Source: Agelas oroides (lineage: Eukaryota > Porifera > Demospongiae > Agelasida > Agelasidae). From it: a stretch of DNA of 64,000 nt. This document shows, in pieces, positions 14,201 to 22,907 of the stretch; positions within the stretch are counted from its first letter, which is position 1; each line of letters begins with the position of its first letter. The DNA lies in contig OX422196.1 of the NCBI GenBank assembly GCA_949130485.1, positions 6,042,814 through 6,106,813 of the forward strand, written 5' to 3'. The position numbers were made by a program, and so were the translations under genes. The notes beneath the pieces were generated by a model, which made no database searches, had not been told where the DNA came from, and saw only the letters and a program-made list of their open reading frames with translations.

Positions 14201-16124
14201 CCATGCAAGTAATCCAGTTCATACTTTTTCATCTCTTTTGTGGTATAGGGATGAGACTGGCAACTGAGCACTGTACAACTTGATATCACCAGTGAAGAGC
14301 ATACGTAATTTAGCCTCATTCCCAGACTCTCATGTGTGGGTGGAGCAAAGAGAGCCTGGTACACACTGTTTGGTTCTTTTAGAAAATAAACTAACTCCAT
14401 GAGTCAGTCGGTTTCTCCAACAAAAATAACTCAGCTCTTCATTTGCAAAGCTATTCACTTGCAAGAAGCACTCTTTTGTTCTTCCATAACTAAACAGTCC
14501 AGCACGTGCATGATATAGTATTGAAGTTTACCAAATGCTTCAAATGAGATTAAGTGGACTGTTATTGTCAAAGCGATGTTACTTCTGACTTTAAAATGTG
14601 CCTCACAGAGAGCATAATATCCCTGGAGTGTAGCCTTTCAGCAGATGAAAATCAGCCATCATTTTAGTGTAGCAGTGTTGTATGCAGCTTATCAAGAGTT
14701 TTTTCTGCCCATTAACTCTCACTCTGACATTTCCCCCCAATTTTCTCTATAAGCTCTATATCGCATGTACCTGTGCAAACGGTGTATACCAGGCTCTCTT
14801 TTCTCCTCCCCACACAAGAGGCTGGGAAGGAGGCTGAGTGTAATTTGCAGAAGGTACCCTGACAGATCACTGGGATGCCCTTAAAACAATACAATCACAC
14901 ACATTATACATACCACTTGGCTCGAACCCCAGCTGACTGCAAGTAACCGCAGCATCTTCATTGTCCCATCGAGTGTCAGATATTGATCCCCAGACGCCCT
15001 TGTAGCACATCTCCACTCTTCCTTCCCTCGTACTCGGACCTCCTACCAGTCGCAATTCCCCATCCACGCAGTTCTGGGGAGCTAAGGTGAAAATCAAAGA
15101 ATAGTGTAGTCTACCTCAAAAAGTGATGGGAAATGCAATCTATAGTGGTCTGTGGCTAGGTCAAGTTGTTCTGCCTGATAGGTCAAAATATATTTTATGC
15201 AAAATGTTTAGCCTAGTTTTGATGGTAGATAGTATAGATACATGGAAACACTCAATACAACATTCTATGGCTAAAAATGTTTGCAACACAGCACATGCTG
15301 TGAGCATCAGCAAGGTTTGCGAGCATGGGGAGATCTAGCCAAGAAGAAAGGCAGGTAGGAGGAATGATAGTGGAGAAACAGGCCACCCTTTTGGAGGATA
15401 ACACCTATATATACCATGTTGGCATGAAACAATGCACTTTTTCAGTGTACACGTATGTACCTGAAGTGTGTGTAAATGAAACTGGGTTAAATGATTCTGC
15501 AAGACAGCAAAACCCTTGTACATACATAAATATGTACATATGTACATACATATATACATACTGTAGGCTCCCGAAAATACCCCCCCGCCTTTTGCACATT
15601 ACTTTTAAGCAAAAGTGGGGAGGGGGCATCTGCTTGAATATTTCATTAGTCCTTTCTGGAAGAATGTCCAGCAGCTTCACTGAACGTGTACTATGGGAAA
15701 TTAGTGGCATTTGTGTGGATATTAAGTCGTGAGGCATCGAAGTGACTTGCATCCTCAGTGATGACAGGGGACCCCCACGTAAGCTTGTACTGCAAACAAC
15801 GAAAACCTTGGTGGTGACAAGCGAACGAGGCTATAGCGATTTCGTGTGTACGTGTTTACGAACACACTCAACGACGGAGCTAAACCAAAAGCTCACTAAA
15901 AGCTTGCCCAGAAGACACTCGATATGGGGCGTTTACACAAGGAAATAATAACTATGCAAGAAATTGGGGGTTAAAGAGGGGGGAGGGCGTTTGCTCGAAG
16001 GGGGACGTATTTTCGGGAGCTTACGATGCATACGGGGTGCGCTGGGGTGACCGGTAGATTGGGACTGCACAAAACGCAGTCAGGTGGCTGGCCTTATCCA
16101 TATGTTAGGTGCATGAATGCATGC

Positions 16125-16155
<31 letters not shown>

Positions 16156-19100
16156 CATACATACATGTAGTCTTGCGAAAGATTGCCCATGGGCGGAGCA
16201 CCTTACAAATCTGTCAAAGAGGGGGGTGGGCACTCTTTCGAGTGTTTCCACATTTAACCATGAAAGAGCGCCCATGTCATGTTTACAGTGACTCGATGCC
16301 CTCGAAGCAAATAATTGGACAAACAATAACATACAACAGAACCACCAGCGGGTTCAAAGTCGAATCCTGACGGTACACAACACTCTGAACGGTACCATGT
16401 CACCGTGAGCATGGTGTAGCTCACGGTGCGCACCACAATAGCTACGTCTGCAAAGATGCTTTGTAGTAACCTTCAGTGAAGTATTACACGAAGTTTCTTA
16501 CCTCAGATACACATAATGCTTGAGGCTGTGCTTCTCAATCTCCAAGCGAAGCTCGCTCCAGGGTGGGTGCTCATTCGAGTAAATCTTGACTCTATACAGG
16601 AAATTGGGCCAAAAGTAGGGGGTGGGCTCTCTTTTGTGAGTGGGTGCTCTTTCACGAAACTATGGTACATACTATATATACAAACACATGTACATGTACA
16701 TATATACCTGTACAATTAACTCCAGCAATGATACCAGTTGAGCATGTTGAAGACAGCCTCTCAATTTCACACTGCTGTATGTTCTGTTCAGATCCATCAC
16801 AGTACACCTCGATGGACTGTGAAGATGAGACTGCAATGTTGAGTGGAATTCCACCTGTAGAGGCTGAACAGAAAGATCAAAATTTCCCTTAGGTCCTTGT
16901 TAGTCCACAGTGTGCGTAGCTGGATACAAGATAATCATCATAACGTAAACAGCTGGTGTTAACAGAAGCAAAAATGTCCATTATGAACCTTTCTTGGTTA
17001 CAAATGTGAAGCCAGGTAAAAAAAAATTGGCAAACAGAAGCTCTAAAAGTGATGGGTGTAGCTACAACAAGACAACCGCAACCAGGGCTGTCTTGGTGCC
17101 CAGACCATATCACACATGTGAAAAACAAGGGTCTGGTGCTCTGAGAGGTTTTTCTTGCTACATGGGACGGGCTAATTTAACTCTCCAATTTGAGAGCTGA
17201 ATCAGATTGCAGAATGTGTAATTCATAGGCGCAGGAAGCAAATTTGAAGTGAGGAGGGTATGCTGTGCCGTGTGAAGCATGGCGACAAAATTTCAAAATG
17301 ATTTTGCCATGCGTAGCGTGGCAGACAATTTCTCAAAAGTGAGTACCTTAATTTAGACTGCAAAAGAAAGCGTTTTTTATGGGTGTATAATATTCTAGGT
17401 CCATTCTCAGACATTCCCAACTGTCCTGTAATATTCAATTTACAAGGAAAGCAATGTCGTCAGATTGCCCACCTTTTCATTGGTTGCAGTAGTGGTCAAT
17501 GGTTATTTGACAAAGTGCATTAGCCGCTCGTACCAAGACCATCTCACTGGCAAGATTTTGATCACTTTACAGTGAACTTAAACGGAAATGTACACAGGTG
17601 ATGTAAATGAATATGAGAGTGCTGCAACAAAGAGGCCGGTTGAGCTATAAGTAACTTACAGCAGCTTTGAATATTAATTTATGGGCTAAAAAGTGTAGCG
17701 GCCAAAGCCACTATATATAGCCGCTACAGTTCCTACACCATCGTAATTATACATGCATGATGTAAGCCATCATATTTTAGAATTTGCATGAGACCTAGGG
17801 CCCAATCATTTCTTCATCTTGTCTGTCGTTAGAATTAGGCCACACCCCCTGGTGCTATGGATACCTTCTCTGATTTATATTTCTACTTCTGCTGGGAGCT
17901 ATCACTAGTGAGCGTTTAATGGTCATGGCTCGCCAACCAGCGAATGCTCCTCCTTACTGAAAACTCCCTACAGTGCCAGAAAAGGAGCCAAAGGCAGGAG
18001 TGGCTTTTACACTCTTCTGTTCTAAAAAGGAGAGAAATGGCCCAGCCAGTGCTGACCAAGACCTTTCTATAGCCAGCCAAGATAGCCGCCATGTGCACGC
18101 CATGTCGTGAATATGCCCACCCACCTCCCCCTATCTCACTTTTTTTGCAAGTGCAAAACATATCTTTACAACGGATTGTGTCAAACTGATAACACGCGGT
18201 CAAATTTGCATGATGAGTACACTCGTCATCATATGGACACATCCACACGCTCACTGTAGGTAGGGTCCTAACCACCAACATGTCTCAGATCAATCTAGGC
18301 CAGCTTTTGTTCAGAGCCACTCTCAAAGTCAGGCTAGGCTCATGTTTGTCACTATATCAGTGGTTAAAGGGCTAACCAACCCATGTACACCTGTTCACAG
18401 ATATAAGTCTGACCTGTTGAAAATCCCAGCTGTCTGCACACGACTGAAGCCTCCAACACACTCCAGTCACCACTGTTACACACTGGAGAGTAGGTCCCTT
18501 CAAAACACACGTCCACCTGACCATCCATTGCAGTTGTACCGCCAGTCAAACGCACACCATTTGCATTTGTACACACTAGAAAAAAAAAAGTTTACCATAG
18601 TAGTAAAGAACATTGAAATGTGTTAACACTAGTATACTATGACGTACACAATGATGTCCTGTTGCTGTGATGCATACAATCAGTTATCAGGTAAACTTTT
18701 CTTGGATTATGTGCCCACATGACCTGAGTGTCAGCAATGGTAACAGCTAGCCATGTTTTGACAACTCTAAGTATTACTATGATATCATTATGATATATAT
18801 TTCCTGAGTGCTGACAGGCTTTAGTTAATGATATGACAGCATCATGATCTACTTCCTGCTAAAGTCTATCAATAGAGGTGATCTCACTTTTCAAGTTCAC
18901 TCACCTCCCTGTTACACCCCAGCAAAGGAAATGAACACCGACAGATACCAGCTGAAGTCATGCACTAATTTTGACCTTTTCAAAAGCTAACATGCATAGG
19001 GGTCAGGAGGGGCTATGGCCCCCCCACTTTTTTAGCCCTCAAAGTAGGCGTGGTCATGTATTTAATAATAATTAGCTAGCTAGCAAGACGTTGTCGATCG

Positions 19101-22100
19101 ATCGATCGATTATTGTACTGACTTGCAATTTTTGGACGAAGGATACTTGGTTTGTGCTTGCTGAACTTGCGTTTTCGCGCATATGGCTGGTTGTACATAG
19201 TACTTATGGACCTCGCGCTAGCGCACTGTATACTCGCTTTTTAGGGGTGTGGCAGGGGGCGTGACCTCAAATTTTTTGCACGCGTTGCGCGATCTTACTG
19301 TAAACTATAGCCCCCCACTCTCAATTTGCTTCTGACGCCTATGACATGCAACTATTACTCCATGATTGGACATAATTATAAGGCATATCTCTCTTCTACA
19401 CTGATGTTGTCTAGGTAACCAGTTATATAATAGTTATATCCCTCCCTGGGATGTGGTCTTACACATTGGTGTCAGGCTATGCCCCGACACCAATGTGTAA
19501 AACGAACACCCCCAAGGGTTTCTAGAGTTGTGTTGGTCTAGGTAACAGGTTATATCTTGCACATTGGTGTCAGGTAACACGTTATGCATACTTTGAGACT
19601 AGGGAATGAGGCTAGCTACATGTATGCCCGACACCCAATACCCACTTCTCAAAAACTGGGAAATAACTATTGGTACTTTTGTTAAATCACACCTTTCAGC
19701 TAATTAGGCACATTCTTACTTTCACAAAGTTGTTCGTCTTCACCTCCAGCACAGTCAGGAATACCATCACATCGGCGGGCGCCAGCAATACAGGTATCTT
19801 CACTAGTGCATAGAAACATCCCTTCGAGACAATTTCCTACACATGAGAAAGGTGAAGGAAAGAAGAGGATGAAAGGAATTTGGCAAGTAAACCATAGGCA
19901 AGCCCCCATTCACCCTATATAATATAAATACTTTTAAAATGCTTGCTGGTCAGTTTACTGCGTAAATGTACACTTATGCATAGAAAATAAGTGAAAAAAA
20001 TGAATCATGGAGAAATGTTTGAGACATTGTGTTAATTGCCGAAAATGTCATTAACACCACCTTCTATCAAATATCCTTAAACAATTTACATCTTCCTCAC
20101 ACTGTTGGGGCTAGGCTCATTTGACAGTACCATAGTTGGTAATACAATGATCAACACCAAAGTCTAATGAATACATTTTCACTCACTTAGACACCTCACT
20201 CCGGCATCCTCAGAATGGCGACAGTTATGACTCCCAATTCCTCGGTGACTGCAATTGGCTAGGAGGGACTCAGACCCAGTACATCTAACATCATCAAGAT
20301 ATATGGGATCACTTCCAGGGCCAAATTCTGCTTGTCGAAGTGCCTGTGCACCTATTCAGGAAATGGTGTTCACACTGGGTTGAATGCTGGCATATACATA
20401 TTTAGAACTTTGACATAAAGGGACTGGGAAGATGATAAACCTACCAACTCTTGAGAATCCAAGCTGTCCACAGACCACAGAGGCATCCACGTTATCCCAA
20501 ATGTCATCACACACTGTCCCCCATACTTCATTAAAACAGATCTCCACCCTCCCCTCTCTTTCAGTTTGACCCCCCACCAGTCGAACCTCACCATCCATGC
20601 ATGCTACAAACAAGTGAGAATGAAGAGGGTGATTAAATTTATTGCAGCAATTCAACTGGGGCCAGGGTAGCTCAGAGCTGGTAATACACTTGTGCAGAAT
20701 CACTTACGTAGGTCATTATCAATAATTGTCACAATGGTGGAGCTTCGGCTTCGCACAAGTATAATCTCTTCAGATGGGCGCATTATCAAAGAGAGTGTTT
20801 CAGGAGGTTCTGAAGTGGTATCGTCAACAGTCTGGATGGTGGTACACTGCTGTGAAATTGCTTGTGAAAAAGTGTAGGTTGTCCCTTGGAAAGTATAATC
20901 TGAGGAAAACACACACACAATTGTAGAGGAGGCATACGTTTAACATATAGAGTCTACACAACATTGGTTCTATGCAGTGCATGCTGTTCCTGCAAATCTA
21001 GATCTAAGGGTACAGCATACTTATACCTGCTCTATGTATCTTCCCCAATACAAATGCCGATATAGTGAAGCCCATACAAAATGTCCATTCTTATTAATAC
21101 TATAGAAACACTACTTCTCTGTTGTATACATTCATAAACCAACTTACCAGAAAGCTCAGAGGCACTTCCAGGGAAGACGTCAACATTCACAACAACATCA
21201 CTGGAAGGTATGCCACTCATAACATTGGCACATACAATCAAGGTATCCCCCTCATTCACCATGTAGGCAGTTTGCTCATATCCAATCAATACTAGGTAGG
21301 GAATAACACAGATATATGTTAATATGGTAACTCTATTATGCAATATATGGTCACAATTACTATAATTATGGTCACAATTACTATAATTATGGTCACAATT
21401 ATGATGTGAAGTGTACACAACATGCACCAAACAAGACCACTGGAATGCAATAATCAGCAATTAACTACCAGTATTGTTCAAGATGTCCACCACAGTCTGG
21501 TTGGGGTTCAGTACAATATTGGCTCCCACGACTTCTGAGTTACCAGGTCGAAAGAGTTGATATACAAGGTTAATTGTGAAAAACTCGGGTTCTTCCTGCA
21601 GGTTATCCTCTGTTAGAGTGACTGTGATGCACCCACGGGGCCTCGTTGAGTTTAACACCACAGGGACACCTCCATCAGTTAAACAGCATTCCTGCACACT
21701 GTAGTCGCGAAATTCAGCTACAGTGTGTGTGGATATAAATGAAATCAACCCAGTAAGTAGCCTTGTTCTCAGACCACTTCCAGGATTTATCTTGCAGCCA
21801 TTTTCAGCTGTGAGATCAAGTCTGGGAGTGGCCTGGGAACAAGGCTAGTCTGGAATAACATGCCATGTAGAGGACAACTCACACTACACGTTGTATCTCA
21901 CCATTTCCAAGGAATGGATCTAGTTCGAAGGTCAAGACTGCATTGCTAGCAAAGCTGCCTTCAGTGACTCTGATACACACTTGCACATTCTCCCCCTCCA
22001 TCCCCATATACCTCGTCTGTTCAAAGCCAACAACTGTAACAGGTGCTTGGAAAAGAAGAGACAACAAAGTAAAATTATATACACTAGAAGTTTAAAAAGT

Positions 22101-22863
22101 TGTGTGATAGACAGACACTGCGATGTGATAGAGCTATCTTACAGTTGGCTATATTTCAATACACTGTCTGGTGTAGTACTGTAAATGTGCCCTGGGATGG
22201 TTCATATTGACTTTTACCCTGAAAGCATGTTGAAACTCTCTTTACAGTGGAAAATCTTTGTAGGAGATGATCTTTAATATTTTGGTAAATTTAATGTAGC
22301 TATTTCAAACAAGTTAATACTTGAACTGTTGATACTTTGAAATGTGTTCTTATATACCATTGGAAAATGTAGGTGTCATGTCTAAGTAGTTGTTAGGAAA
22401 TAGCGCAGTGTGGTATATTCTTGGTACATGTAAATTATTGCGAACCAGAATTCTTTTTGTCAATTCAGATGGGCAGGTGATGAACTCCGTTGTTTCATCA
22501 CCTACATTGTACATTATACTATTAGCCTTTGCTATTTTATGTATCCATTGCACAAGTTGCATAAAGTTTCATAAAAAAAAAAACTGGGAAAGATGCACTA
22601 TTTCCCATGTACTTGTTGTTCTTATAGACATTGTAACGACCACTGCATGACTTACCACAATCAAAGTTGCTGTTGGGCACTAAGGGAGGTGTGCAACGTT
22701 GCACACATGTGCCATTCTCAAAGAAGTTGCAACAGCCACTGTCTGAACGGTTGAAGCATCTCATCAAACCAGTGTTGCAGGTCGAGTTGCAAGCTTAGAA
22801 TATGTGTGTGTGTGTGTGTATGTGAGTGTGTGAGTGTGTGTATGTGTGTGTGTGTATGTGAGT

Positions 22864-22907
<44 letters not shown>

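Noticed and set aside
17916-18281. 121-codon minus-strand frame in the SRCR 2 intron
   Set aside because: No recognisable domain and no phase-1 splice sites to join it to the receptor; the flanking exons already join correctly without it.
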